Positions 53,635 to 62,442 are shown, numbered from the stretch's first letter. The stretch: 64,000 bases of DNA from Pseudoalteromonas luteoviolacea DSM 6061 (GCF_001625655.1 NZ_AUYB01000103.1:124001-188000), one strand, 5' to 3'. Made by a program: numbers and translations. The notes: generated from the letters alone by a model not told the origin.

Positions 53635-54459
53635 CTAGCTCGGTTGATGAACAGAGACATACTGTTCAAATTGATTACCAGTATCCTTACGTAAGCTGCC
53701 TAGAAACTGGCTTGCGGCATATTTGTCTAGGCAATAAGTAAAGTTCTGATGGTCGCTTTGGGCACGGTTTAAACTCCCCAAATTTCGAGCACTATCATCG
53801 TGGGTTAGATGGGTTGCTTGCCCGGCAAGTGTTTGTTGTAAATCAAGCATAGCTTTTAGGCGTACAATCAAATCGAGATCTTCCCATCCCCAGTAGGTCA
53901 TTTTTGAATCGAAACCTTCAATCGCTAGCAGGTGAGGCTTTTTGACCATGAGTAAACCTGGTGCTGTGCGTAAATCATTAGTGAGTGAAGATTGATTGAC
54001 CAATATCTCGGTATGCTGGTTTGAACCAATGGGTAAAGTCAGTACCGTGCGGGTTTGGCATCTTAAATGAAATTGGCTACTTTTCTGTGGCTTTGATTCA
54101 GTGACTGATTCTAGATTGGCAAAGCTCGTGTCAGAAACATGATGATAGAGCTCGCTCAGTGTTGAGCGATTTAAGATAACATCAGCATCTAAAATGAATA
54201 TGGTGTCGTGCGTTGCACTGTGTATTCCCCAATTCAAGGCAAAAGACTTATTAAAAAACGCGGTGAATATATTGATCACTTTAACTGTAAGGTGCTGATA
54301 CGGCACAGCATCTAGTAACGCTAACAAACGCTTTTGGTCACCCCCCATATTTACAATGAGGAGCTCAACCTCCGGTATTGTTTCAAACGCTGGTAAATTA
54401 GCTGCGAGCGTTTGGCTTATTTCTGGTCGGTCTTTCCATGGAATAATGATACTTATCAT
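53635..54459 (-). CDS. GT2-family glycosyltransferase (GT-A fold)
   Basis: This 274-residue cytoplasmic glycosyltransferase has the GT-A layout: N-terminal SIIIPWKDRPEISQ, the metal-binding DxD (FILDADVIL, about residues 91-99), and the acceptor loop MTYWGWEDLDLIVR, which resembles the galactosyltransferase C-terminal motif. It lies 35 bp upstream of the precursor-like genes and 10 bp after the preceding glycosyltransferase. S-linked glycocin transferases are GT2 proteins, so the peptides are possible acceptors, but a lipid or polysaccharide acceptor is equally possible. Confidence 0.85.
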   Translation of the reverse strand: MISIIIPWKDRPEISQTLAANLPAFETIPEVELLIVNMGGDQKRLLALLDAVPYQHLTVKVINIFTAFFNKSFALNWGIHSATHDTIFILDADVILNRSTLSELYHHVSDTSFANLESVTESKPQKSSQFHLRCQTRTVLTLPIGSNQHTEILVNQSSLTNDLRTAPGLLMVKKPHLLAIEGFDSKMTYWGWEDLDLIVRLKAMLDLQQTLAGQATHLTHDDSARNLGSLNRAQSDHQNFTYCLDKYAASQFLGSLRKDTGNQFEQYVSVHQPS

Positions 54460-54469
54460 GACTTACTCT

Positions 54470-55918
54470 CTAGGCAAAGACGACAAAGCCGTCGGCCAAA
54501 AGTTGCCAAATAATATCTTGCGCTTGAGGGTCAAAACGCGCTATTTCGACAGGTGATTTGAGTTCACTTAAAATGTGTTTTTGTGCGTCAGTGAGCTTTT
54601 TCTCAGCTGGCCAACATGGGTCGTTCACGACGGTCCAATGGTTTTGATGAATATGCTCAATAGCAATAACTTTTGCGGTCAAAGGCTGCTGGTAAGCTAG
54701 TTTATGGGAGACATAAAATTGCGCTACGCCGCTGTAGTTTTCGAAACCTAGGTTAACAGAGGGGAGTAAGCAAAGTGTATCGTTGGTAATTGACTGACAC
54801 TGCCCAATTTGGGTTACATTGGCACTTTTGTAAGCTGTCAAACAGTCTAGTAGGCCAGACTCTAAACGATTGACGAAGTGCCCATAACGATAATTCTGTG
54901 AGGCATGTGTTTTGCAATTTTCTATTAGCTGGGTGTGTTTTTCGTGATTATTGAGCACCTCAGTCAACCATTTAAAGCCAGATTGATAATTAAAGCGTAT
55001 ACCACCATGCGTCACCCAAGTAGACATCAACTTGCCCGTTTCATTATCCACTACGGTATCTTTTAATCCCCCATAATTACACCCGAGGACGGGGGTGCCT
55101 GCCGCCATAGCCTCTATTGCTATGTAGCCGAAATTTTCATCCAAAGAGTTGGTTGGATGGATCAATACATCCATGGCAGCAATAGTGGTAGCTAGCATTT
55201 GATCGGTTAGATTAGCGGCACAGAATGTAACATTGTCTTCAAGGTTGTAGTGTGTAATGAGGCTTTGAATATAGTCTGGGTATTGTTCAGTCATATAGGG
55301 AAGAACAGGGTAGTCCACCCAGTAATTGCCAATCACAAATGCTTGAATTGGCTGCCTTGGGAAAGCGGTTTTCAGGTCTCTAACATATTCTAAGAAACGA
55401 TGTAAATTTTTCTGTGGCAAAAGCCTCGCTACATGGCCGAGTACCCAGGTAGTAGGAGGAATATCGAGTTGCGCTTTAGCGCTTTGTTTGTCAGGTGCCT
55501 GCCAAAAATATTCTGATACAGGCAGGGGAAGAAAAATAATTTGTGGTTTTAAATCAGGACAAAGCACATGAATCACGTCAATGTCTGACTGACAGTTCAC
55601 TATGATGCCATCGCACGTTCTCAGCTTAGGTAAATACTTTTGTAAAAAGGGCGTATCTAAGGTAGCGCCGCCATGTAGGGCCATGATACGAGGTGGACCT
55701 GATTGAAATTCATCTTGCCATAGCCGACTGCCTGAAAAGTTAAGCAGTAAATCCAGCGAATCGTCGGGTACATGCTGCTCTTGATCTAAGTTTATAAGGG
55801 TTGCACCGGACTGAATAAGTGCCGACAGATAGAAGTGTTTGGTTTTTCCAACGCTGACCCAAAATTGTTCGCCCATCCCTGATACGCCAATTTTTAAATT
55901 GTTTATAGATTGGGACAT
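54470..55918 (-). CDS. GT4-like glycosyltransferase with C-terminal winged-helix-like domain
   Basis: This 482-residue GT-B glycosyltransferase has the donor-site motif LDENFGYIAIEAMAAGTPVL (E-x7-E) and GHVARLLPQKNL. After the catalytic part ends (about residue 370) there is an extra domain of about 110 residues. Its last 45 residues (KKLTDAQKHILSELKSPVEI, then IIWQLLADGFVVFA) look like a small winged helix, similar in outline to the PqqD-like RiPP-recognition elements. That resemblance is by eye and unverified. The start overlaps the deacetylase stop (TAATG). Confidence 0.8.
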   Translation of the reverse strand: MSQSINNLKIGVSGMGEQFWVSVGKTKHFYLSALIQSGATLINLDQEQHVPDDSLDLLLNFSGSRLWQDEFQSGPPRIMALHGGATLDTPFLQKYLPKLRTCDGIIVNCQSDIDVIHVLCPDLKPQIIFLPLPVSEYFWQAPDKQSAKAQLDIPPTTWVLGHVARLLPQKNLHRFLEYVRDLKTAFPRQPIQAFVIGNYWVDYPVLPYMTEQYPDYIQSLITHYNLEDNVTFCAANLTDQMLATTIAAMDVLIHPTNSLDENFGYIAIEAMAAGTPVLGCNYGGLKDTVVDNETGKLMSTWVTHGGIRFNYQSGFKWLTEVLNNHEKHTQLIENCKTHASQNYRYGHFVNRLESGLLDCLTAYKSANVTQIGQCQSITNDTLCLLPSVNLGFENYSGVAQFYVSHKLAYQQPLTAKVIAIEHIHQNHWTVVNDPCWPAEKKLTDAQKHILSELKSPVEIARFDPQAQDIIWQLLADGFVVFA

Positions 55919-56886
55919 TACAGCTTTCCTTTGTTTAGAGTTGTTATAGCTTGCTGGTGGTCAACAAATGCGTTACTAGATGGCTCAGGTTCAGTTGCCC
56001 AGTTTACTTTGTTACTTTTGGATTTATCCCACCGAAATAGCCAGTGAATGCCAAACTTAAAAGCCTGAGTGGGTTGAGAATATACCGGGTGCTGCAAAGT
56101 TTTATCTAAACTTTGAAAGAGGTAGCCGCGGGACTTCAAGGAGGTAAGAATCGCGTCCAAACTGTCGGCATTTAATTGATTTACGTGCAGCATTAAGACA
56201 TGTGGAATAGGTGTATCAAACATCTTCGAACTGGCATTTTCGTAGAAGTCAAACCGAGCTTCTGTAAATGTGAGGTACTGCTTTTTGTATTCACCAGCCA
56301 TGGATACTTGTTTTTCTTTTAGTTTTACAGTGTAGGGAGCGTCAAACACGTAATCCGCATTTTCCATCGTCACTGGCACCAAAGAGAGACCCAGTTGGTG
56401 TAACCCTTGAAAGAGGGCATGTTGGGTTTTGTTGGTTTCACCTGCGTGCAAATAAGGAGGACGAAAGAACTTTTGTTTTTGATTGCCAAGTACAGCTTGT
56501 GTTGTGGTCGAACCTTTTTTTATATCTTTCAAATAGGTGTTTAAGTCGGTCTTGTGATATGAAAGGTGTGAAAAGGTATGGTTGCCCAGAGAATGCCCTT
56601 GGGTTTGCCATTCAGTTAATAATGACTTCAATAATTTGGGGTTATCTTTTAAATGGCCTTCGTTAACAAAGCCAGTTGCTTTGATATCATGTTTTTTTAG
56701 AGTTGCGAGTAACTTCAGATTGATTTTTTTGAGGCTTTCAGCTGACAGTGTAAATTCACCATGTATGGGAATATCATCAAATGTTATTGAGATTTTCTTT
56801 TGATGGTATTCACTTGCGTTTAAGTGAGTCATTGTAGTGCAGGCATAAATTGCCACAGACACTTTAATCAGCTTCATAATAGACAT
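55918..56886 (-). CDS. Secreted NodB-type polysaccharide deacetylase
   Basis: This protein of about 320 residues has a signal peptide (KLIKVSVAIYACTTMTHLNA) and the NodB motifs: TFDD (catalytic Asp plus metal Asp), the metal histidines in HSLGNHTFSH, and RPPYLH. It removes N- or O-acetyl groups from a carbohydrate in the periplasm. As the first gene of the operon it may trim a glycan or glycopeptide made by the downstream enzymes. The start is ATG 56886 or 56877; the Shine-Dalgarno AAAGG is far upstream of both. Confidence 0.85.
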   Translation of the reverse strand: MSIMKLIKVSVAIYACTTMTHLNASEYHQKKISITFDDIPIHGEFTLSAESLKKINLKLLATLKKHDIKATGFVNEGHLKDNPKLLKSLLTEWQTQGHSLGNHTFSHLSYHKTDLNTYLKDIKKGSTTTQAVLGNQKQKFFRPPYLHAGETNKTQHALFQGLHQLGLSLVPVTMENADYVFDAPYTVKLKEKQVSMAGEYKKQYLTFTEARFDFYENASSKMFDTPIPHVLMLHVNQLNADSLDAILTSLKSRGYLFQSLDKTLQHPVYSQPTQAFKFGIHWLFRWDKSKSNKVNWATEPEPSSNAFVDHQQAITTLNKGKL

Positions 56887-56918
56887 GAGTACATTTCATT
56901 TTCCTTTGAGTTAATGAA

Positions 56919-56947
56919 ATATAAACATGTTACAAATTTTTTATCAA
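56919..56947 (-). promoter_or_regulatory. Promoter of the deacetylase-peptide operon
   Basis: On the minus strand TTGATA (56942-56947) and TTATAT (56919-56924) are separated by exactly 17 bp, close to the sigma-70 consensus. The promoter lies upstream of the deacetylase and would drive the whole leftward operon. Confidence 0.6.
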
Positions 56948-57028
56948 TGTGTGTTTTGGAGAGCCGTTTTTTTAATGCTGCAAATCAATCAAGGCAACTG
57001 TACCTAGTATAAAGTTTAAATCACACTG

Positions 57029-58441
57029 TCATTGATTCAATGCAACGTTCGAAGTACTCATGTATTCGTCACCTTCGTTTTTATCTATTGCTACATAGTT
57101 TAAGCCCGATAGATTGAATGGCATATCTAATGTTTCATTATATTTATGCATATCTTTAATCTGTTGCTCAATAAAGCTATGGACCAGGGAGTCTATATTA
57201 CTATTGACCCAGCTCTCAATTGAGTCTGAACGGATAAAGTCTTCTGGCGTTTCCTCCAAGTCTTTTATCAATTCGTGCCATATCGCTGGTTGGCTTTTAG
57301 CCGGCGTATCAAAAGTGAATTCTATTACTTCGTTCATCCACCCAAGACCGACTTGATCAAACGCATTGAGCAAGTTGGAGTAAAAATCTTGTCTCTCCCT
57401 TTCAGAGGTGAGCGCGTCATGGTTGATGACGTATTCCTCTGAGTCAGTTTGTAGGTAGTGCTTGTGCTCGCGCCAGTCAAGTTGTTTACTAACAAGCGTA
57501 AATACGTTTTGGTTATTGCTCTTGTCGACCTCGCTCAACATAGCAAAAAAGCTATCTTGCTGATATGGCTTGATTGTTTTTGCCATATCGATAATCCCTA
57601 CGTTAGTTTCATAATCACTTTCATCAATATGCGCATTGAGCTCCAGTAACTGTTCATCAGTTAGCTTGTTATCTAGGATTATATTCGCATAGCGATTGAG
57701 GTTGGCTCGCTCTTGCATGCCAAAGCTTCGTGAAAAAATATGATGGTCTTTGTCGTATCTATTGAGTAGTGCATCTTCTTGGCCCTTTGCATCCAAAATA
57801 CCAGCAGGAGAGGAGTAAGGTGAAAAGTCATGAGCTTGTCCTTGCTCTAAAATATGTGACATTGTGTGCAGCGTACTACTTAATGTCTCCTCAGACATGC
57901 TATTGAACTTGTCTATCAAGTCCTCGCTTATGTTGTTAAAACGTCCTGTTTTTGGATTAAATTCAGCCATATTAACTATAATGTCTGCAAATTTTGCGAA
58001 GTCTTCATCACTGAGTTTTTTACTGAGCTCCAATAGCTCTTGGGTTGGTTTTAGGTGTTGAAATTTATGACGTTGGTCGGGGGGGAACCTATCCCCTTGT
58101 GCTAGAAAGTCCTCAATATCAGCTTCATTGGTTAGTTCACCAAATTGATAAGACTTGTTCAAATGCTCTGTTCCTAGACCGCTTAGTGTTACTTGAGGTC
58201 GTACGTAGGTTTTGCTAAAACCAAAAATAATGGGGCGCGATAATGTGTCTTCGAGATTTGCTTCTCGTTGCGCTTTGTCCTCAGCAGACTCAAACTTTAC
58301 AAAGTAGTCTTGTTGTGGATTTAATGTTTGAGCAGGCACGCGATTAGGCTTATTTTGGCTGGGCAATTGCTCTTTGAGTGTGAGATTGCTGCTTATTTGC
58401 TCCTGTGAAACCTGTAAATGCCTTGTCAGCTTACCGATCAT
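57029..58441 (-). CDS. Large hydrophilic protein of unknown function
   Basis: This 470-residue protein starts at ATG 58441 behind AAGGAAAAGG. It has no signal peptide or membrane helix. It is acidic and helical, with repeated short segments such as LSKKLSDEDFAKFADIIVNM (about residue 139) and LDNKLTDEQLLELNAHID (about residue 256), which suggest internal repeats of about 120 residues. I do not recognise a family. Its stop lies just upstream of the operon promoter, so it may be separate from, or a regulator of, the peptide cluster. Confidence 0.7.
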   Translation of the reverse strand: MIGKLTRHLQVSQEQISSNLTLKEQLPSQNKPNRVPAQTLNPQQDYFVKFESAEDKAQREANLEDTLSRPIIFGFSKTYVRPQVTLSGLGTEHLNKSYQFGELTNEADIEDFLAQGDRFPPDQRHKFQHLKPTQELLELSKKLSDEDFAKFADIIVNMAEFNPKTGRFNNISEDLIDKFNSMSEETLSSTLHTMSHILEQGQAHDFSPYSSPAGILDAKGQEDALLNRYDKDHHIFSRSFGMQERANLNRYANIILDNKLTDEQLLELNAHIDESDYETNVGIIDMAKTIKPYQQDSFFAMLSEVDKSNNQNVFTLVSKQLDWREHKHYLQTDSEEYVINHDALTSERERQDFYSNLLNAFDQVGLGWMNEVIEFTFDTPAKSQPAIWHELIKDLEETPEDFIRSDSIESWVNSNIDSLVHSFIEQQIKDMHKYNETLDMPFNLSGLNYVAIDKNEGDEYMSTSNVALNQ

Positions 58442-58562
58442 AACCTTTTCCTTAAGTTACCGAGGTACAACTAACTTTTCGACCGTTTGTATTAAACCTT
58501 TAGAAACAAAGTTTAATTATTGTTTTTTAGCGAGAAAAAGTAACTCCTCGCAATCCAATAAG

Positions 58563-58934
58563 TTAGCTTGTCGATTGCTGACTGGCGAGTTGTTTAGTTT
58601 GTGCATAGAGCCGCAGCGTCAGGAACGTGACTGTACCTGCAACTAAGGCGCATAACACATGATGCAGCAGTAAATGACTAACAATGAATGCAGGTAGGTC
58701 TTCTGCACCATCGATAAAAAGTGCCTTAATAAATAAACCAAGATATGCACTAGTATGGCCAAGCAGTGCTAATTTAAAAATACGCTTAAATTTGAGTTGT
58801 ATGGTTGAAGCCAGGCGCTGCTTATTTAGATTTATTACCAGTATAGAAAATAAGCATATCAAAATACTGACTGCGCCTAACCCTAAGATGGATGTTTTAA
58901 TCAAAATGGCAGCTAATACATATGCGATGATCAT
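58563..58934 (-). CDS. Small four-helix membrane protein
   Basis: This 123-residue protein has about four hydrophobic segments (ILGLGAVSILICLFSILVIN, then helices near residues 52-75 and 80-110, the last HHVLCALVAGTVTFLTLRLY) and a short cytoplasmic tail. No known family is recognised. It is leftward, ahead of the 470-residue gene by 121 bp. Confidence 0.6.
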   Translation of the reverse strand: MIIAYVLAAILIKTSILGLGAVSILICLFSILVINLNKQRLASTIQLKFKRIFKLALLGHTSAYLGLFIKALFIDGAEDLPAFIVSHLLLHHVLCALVAGTVTFLTLRLYAQTKQLASQQSTS

Positions 58935-59273
58935 CGGTCTCTTTTCGCTCTGGCATATCGATGGGGGATGGTAAAAAAGGTGTTTTCAATTGTCTATCTG
59001 AAATACTCTGACGTGTTATCAGATTTTCTTTGTTGATGGTGTTGACTAAGGTAGCCTACCAGTACATAGTGGTAAGTTCTACTTATCAGGATTAAAAAGC
59101 AATAACAATGAACCGACTAACTAATACATCGCTAAATTTATCGTGGCTTCTGGTCACGTGGCTTAGTGTGTAGCGGTTTAGTCTCTTTTTCTAACCGCGA
59201 CGGTAAATGCGGTTAGTCTATGTACTCCTCTCTTTCCTCGTTTATCGTCCAGTACTTTTAAGGATATAAACTG
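58935..59273 (+). promoter_or_regulatory. Leader region of the second EamA gene (leader peptide and alternative hairpins)
   Basis: A promoter (TTGACT 59042-59047, 17-bp spacer, CATAGT 59065-59070) precedes a 21-codon reading frame (ATG 59108, TAG 59171-59173) whose end, WLLVTWLSV, holds two Trp and several Leu codons. At its stop codon begins GCGGTTTAG (59173-59181); CTAACCGC (59191-59198) can pair with it or with GCGGTTAG (59209-59216), so two mutually exclusive stems are possible. No T-run follows the second stem. The arrangement resembles an attenuator or translational-control leader for the downstream transporter. Confidence 0.55.
59108..59173 (+). CDS. Putative 21-residue leader peptide
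   Basis: ATG 59108 begins a 21-codon frame (MNRLTNTSLNLSWLLVT, then WLSV) ending exactly at the first arm of alternative hairpins. It lies about 30 bp downstream of a plausible transcription start and 100 bp upstream of the EamA start. The Shine-Dalgarno is weak. It may sense Trp or Leu charging or simply be fortuitous. Confidence 0.4.
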   Translation: MNRLTNTSLNLSWLLVTWLSV

Positions 59274-60173
59274 ATGCCCGTGCACCTTTCCTATGTTTTT
59301 GTGGTTTTAATTTGGTCAACGACGCCATTGACTATTGTTTGGAGCAGCGCGACTATGGCGCCAACTACCAGTGTTTTGCTGCGAATGGTACTTGCACTTG
59401 TTTTGGTTGCGCTAATCATGGCTTGTACCAGAATTAGAATGCAGTGGAGTAAAAAAGCCTGGTTGTTATATGCATACTCGGGTGGCGGGATTTTAGTGGG
59501 CATGCTGTTTGCCTACATGGCGTCGCAATCAGTTCCTTCTGGGGTTATTTCATTAGTGTTTGGTCTGGCCCCCATTATTTCAGGTGTGCTTGCGCAAAAG
59601 TTATTGGGAGAAGAAAAGTTCTCTCTAGTGAAAAAAAGCGCGTTAGCATTGGCAATGCTTGGTATGGTGATGGTGTGCTATGCCCAATTGCAGCAGCTCA
59701 ATTTAGATCCTATTGGCTTAGTTTATGTATTATGTGCGGTGTTCAACTTTAGTTTGAGCGGTGTGCTTATTAAGCGAGTTAAAATTGCTATTCACCCAAT
59801 GGCAACAACGTTTGGCTCATTACTCATCGCGACACCTGGCTTTGCATTGGTATGGTTTTTGGCAGGCGCTCCCTTTGCGGTTGAAGCTTGGAGTGTAAAG
59901 TCTATGTGGTCGACGCTTTATCTGGGTGTGTTTGGCTCTTTACTTGGATTTCTGGCTTACTTTCATATACTGCAGCATATGAAAGCGAGCACAGTTGCGT
60001 TGACGACATTAATTACACCCGGATTTGCAATGACGCTAGGAGCTTTAGTCAATGGTGAGCAAATAACTTTGTTGCTATTTATTGGGGCAGTTACAATTAT
60101 TTTAAGCTTGGCAATGTACCAATTTGGTGGGCTTTTGATAGGGCGAACACAAAATCAAGTTAACCATCAATAA
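59274..60173 (+). CDS. EamA/DMT-family transporter
   Basis: This 299-residue inner-membrane protein has about ten helices in two EamA repeats (VHLSYVFVVLIWSTTPLTIV at the start; LDPIGLVYVLCAVFNFSLSG near residue 145). The ATG 59274 has AAGGA 8 bp upstream. DMT exporters of aromatic amino acids are one known kind; the upstream leader with Trp codons would fit, but that is conjecture. Confidence 0.88.
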   Translation: MPVHLSYVFVVLIWSTTPLTIVWSSATMAPTTSVLLRMVLALVLVALIMACTRIRMQWSKKAWLLYAYSGGGILVGMLFAYMASQSVPSGVISLVFGLAPIISGVLAQKLLGEEKFSLVKKSALALAMLGMVMVCYAQLQQLNLDPIGLVYVLCAVFNFSLSGVLIKRVKIAIHPMATTFGSLLIATPGFALVWFLAGAPFAVEAWSVKSMWSTLYLGVFGSLLGFLAYFHILQHMKASTVALTTLITPGFAMTLGALVNGEQITLLLFIGAVTIILSLAMYQFGGLLIGRTQNQVNHQ

Positions 60174-60418
60174 TTTAAGCATGATGTTATAAGCCTCGAT
60201 TTTAAGCGTTATTTAGATATCAACATACAGAATTCGGTTTTATAACCAAGAGCGATAAATTAACTTTGTTATAAAACCGTTACGTTGGTAAGTTGACTGT
60301 TTCGCAACCACAAATTAAATTTATTCACGATATAGAGAAATAACAGGTTTAATTAACATCCTAGTTTGTGGTAAAAATAGTTACATTGGTGAAAATTATA
60401 ATTATAAGCTTAGGGACA

Positions 60419-60904
60419 ATGAAATTAGCATTCCAAGATTTTCAATTTGATAGTCAAGCATTGACGCTCTCAAAGGATGGCCGAAAGATTTCTTTGAAAG
60501 AAAAACCTGCACAGATTCTCGCGCTGCTAGTAACGCAACCAGAAAAAATCCATAGCAAAGGGGAGATCCTCGAAGAAGTATGGCCTGGAAGAACGGTTAC
60601 TGAGCAAGTTGTATTTCAAAACATAGGCCATTTACGCGCACTGTTTGGGGATGATGCAATTAAAACGTTTTCAAAAAAAGGGTACCAATGGCAGCTCCCA
60701 CTTGCTGCGGTGACTGAAGAAAATGAGCCTGCAAAAACACCTGAGCAAACCCTAAACCCTGAATCTAATCCAACGGAACTGCCTGCGAATACACCACAAG
60801 CAGATACTGTGGTAGCAAGTAAACCTTCAAGCTTGCCATGGCCAATCGTTGCTCCTATTTTAGTTGCCGCTGCTGCAATTGTTGGTTATTTAGCGCTTAC
60901 TTGA
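60419..60904 (+). CDS. Membrane-tethered winged-helix regulator without sensor domain
   Basis: This 161-residue protein starts with an OmpR/ToxR/CadC-type DNA-binding domain (FDSQALTLSKDGRKISLKEK, then PAQILALLVTQPEKIHSKGE and KKGYQWQLP) over residues 1-95. A Pro/Thr/Glu-rich linker of about 45 residues follows, then one C-terminal helix (PWPIVAPILVAAAAIVGYLA). The protein ends about three residues after that helix, so the periplasmic sensor that CadC and ToxR carry is absent. The ATG 60419 has AGGG upstream. It may need a separate partner or respond to membrane state. Confidence 0.8.
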   Translation: MKLAFQDFQFDSQALTLSKDGRKISLKEKPAQILALLVTQPEKIHSKGEILEEVWPGRTVTEQVVFQNIGHLRALFGDDAIKTFSKKGYQWQLPLAAVTEENEPAKTPEQTLNPESNPTELPANTPQADTVVASKPSSLPWPIVAPILVAAAAIVGYLALT

Positions 60905-61170
60905 TCAGGTTACTTGTTAGAAGTCTAAATATTGGTGTTGTAATTAACGCAATCGAGCATTGCATTATTTGTCAAAATTTTAGCCGTGACACAGATTATC
61001 TATGTGATATTATTTTTTTCATGGCTTAAAGTACTACTAAAGAGGGGACTTTAGCTTATTTTCGCTATCCAAAAGTAGGTAGTAATTTCCTAAATAAGGG
61101 CAAGTTTGTCCTGTTGTTAGCGATATTGTTAGGTTAGCTTAAGTGCTATTTGACATATAAGGAGTATTAT

Positions 61171-61629
61171 TTGACTACGATAGCGTATCATCACCCTACA
61201 CAAACAATCTGCGTCGACAGTTTAACTTCAACCGCTAAAACCATTGTTACCCACCATGCGCAAAAATGTCAGCCAGTTCACGATGGTTATGTTTTTGCTA
61301 CCGGTAATTGTGCAGAAATCTACCATTTATTAAGTAACTGGCGAAAAAACTGTTTTGAGGCGATTGAGTGCACTTTTTTATTTATTGATAAAAAAGATAA
61401 GGTTTATTACGGCGAAATTAGGCATGGTAAACGTTTCATTGAGCCTTTGGAGGTAAACTGGGCTATCGGCTCAGGCGCAAACTGGGCTATCGCAGCAATG
61501 GATTTTGGTAAAAGTGCGTTTGAGGCTGTGCAATATGCCTGTAGAAGAGATAAATCTACTGGGGGCAGAATACATAGCTTTTGCATTAAAAGTAAATCAA
61601 AGTGGATGAAAGAAGCTTTAGCTCACTAG
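61171..61629 (+). CDS. Proteasome-like Ntn hydrolase family protein
   Basis: This 152-residue protein is best read from TTG 61171, which has AAGGAG 6 bp upstream; an earlier TTG lies before that site and is less likely. Removing the initiator Met gives Thr-Thr-Ile-Ala, the N-terminal arrangement of HslV/proteasome beta subunits, and the following CVDSLTSTAKT is like their AVDSRxT strand. The C-terminal half (AIGSGANWAIAAMDFGKSAF, then EAVQYACRRDKSTGG) also matches the fold. It may be an HslV-like self-compartmentalised peptidase or a stand-alone relative; no unfoldase is adjacent. Confidence 0.7.
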   Translation: MTTIAYHHPTQTICVDSLTSTAKTIVTHHAQKCQPVHDGYVFATGNCAEIYHLLSNWRKNCFEAIECTFLFIDKKDKVYYGEIRHGKRFIEPLEVNWAIGSGANWAIAAMDFGKSAFEAVQYACRRDKSTGGRIHSFCIKSKSKWMKEALAH

Positions 61630-61710
61630 TGGTTTTGAAATTTGCATCAAAGGGTTAATTCCTAGAATATATTAAGTGTTCCCCATGATTATTTAATCAG
61701 AGCAAATTAC

Positions 61711-62442
61711 ATGACAACTTTATACATTACAGGCGCTGGTGTGAGTGCTGAAAGTGGTATTCCTACATTTCGCGGCGAAGATGGTTTTTGGACTATTGGC
61801 AGCAGAAACTATACACCTCAGCAAATGGCCACTCGAGCCATGTATATGGATAACCCTCTGCAATTTCTCAAATGGTATTATCATCGTTTTGTAACTTACC
61901 GGCACCATGGCCCTAACTCTGTCCACCAATGGCTAGCAGATAAAAACCTAATCACACAAAATATTGATGGTTTAGATGGTAAAGCGGGCAATACGGACTT
62001 TATTTCTATTCATGGTCGAATTGATAAGATGACTATTTTTCATGAGCAGGGAGAAATAGTACCAATAGAAAGTGCGCCATGGGGCCAAGTGGATGAAAAT
62101 AATTTAACTTCTTCGTTACTCGAGTTGTTTAAAATACCGCATATTGGCCCGCAACTTAACGTTTCTTATAAGCCTCATGTTCTGTTGTTTGACGAATTTT
62201 ATACTGAACTTTATGGTATTGATACGGCACAAAAGCGTATGTGGGATGCGACAAAAATGGTGTTTATGGGGACGTCATTTAGCGTCAACATTACCCAAAT
62301 GGCTTTAGATGTCGCGAGGCACAAAGAGATACCTGTTGAAGTTGTTGATCCATCTCCTGCGCACATTCTGTATGATAATGTGCAGTATTTTCCTATGACG
62401 GCGAAGGAATATATCGACTATGTTGAGCAAACCAACACTTGA
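61711..62442 (+). CDS. Sirtuin-type NAD-dependent deacylase without zinc cysteines
   Basis: This 243-residue protein has the sirtuin NAD-binding motifs GAGVSAESGIPTFRG, TQNIDGLD, HGRID (catalytic His) and GTSFSVN. It has no cysteine anywhere, so the usual four-Cys zinc ribbon is missing; the segment where it belongs reads TIFHEQGEIVPIESAPWG. It may deacylate proteins, or act as an NADase or ADP-ribosyl enzyme. It overlaps the acetyltransferase gene by 23 bp, suggesting the two work on related modifications. Confidence 0.85.
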   Translation: MTTLYITGAGVSAESGIPTFRGEDGFWTIGSRNYTPQQMATRAMYMDNPLQFLKWYYHRFVTYRHHGPNSVHQWLADKNLITQNIDGLDGKAGNTDFISIHGRIDKMTIFHEQGEIVPIESAPWGQVDENNLTSSLLELFKIPHIGPQLNVSYKPHVLLFDEFYTELYGIDTAQKRMWDATKMVFMGTSFSVNITQMALDVARHKEIPVEVVDPSPAHILYDNVQYFPMTAKEYIDYVEQTNT

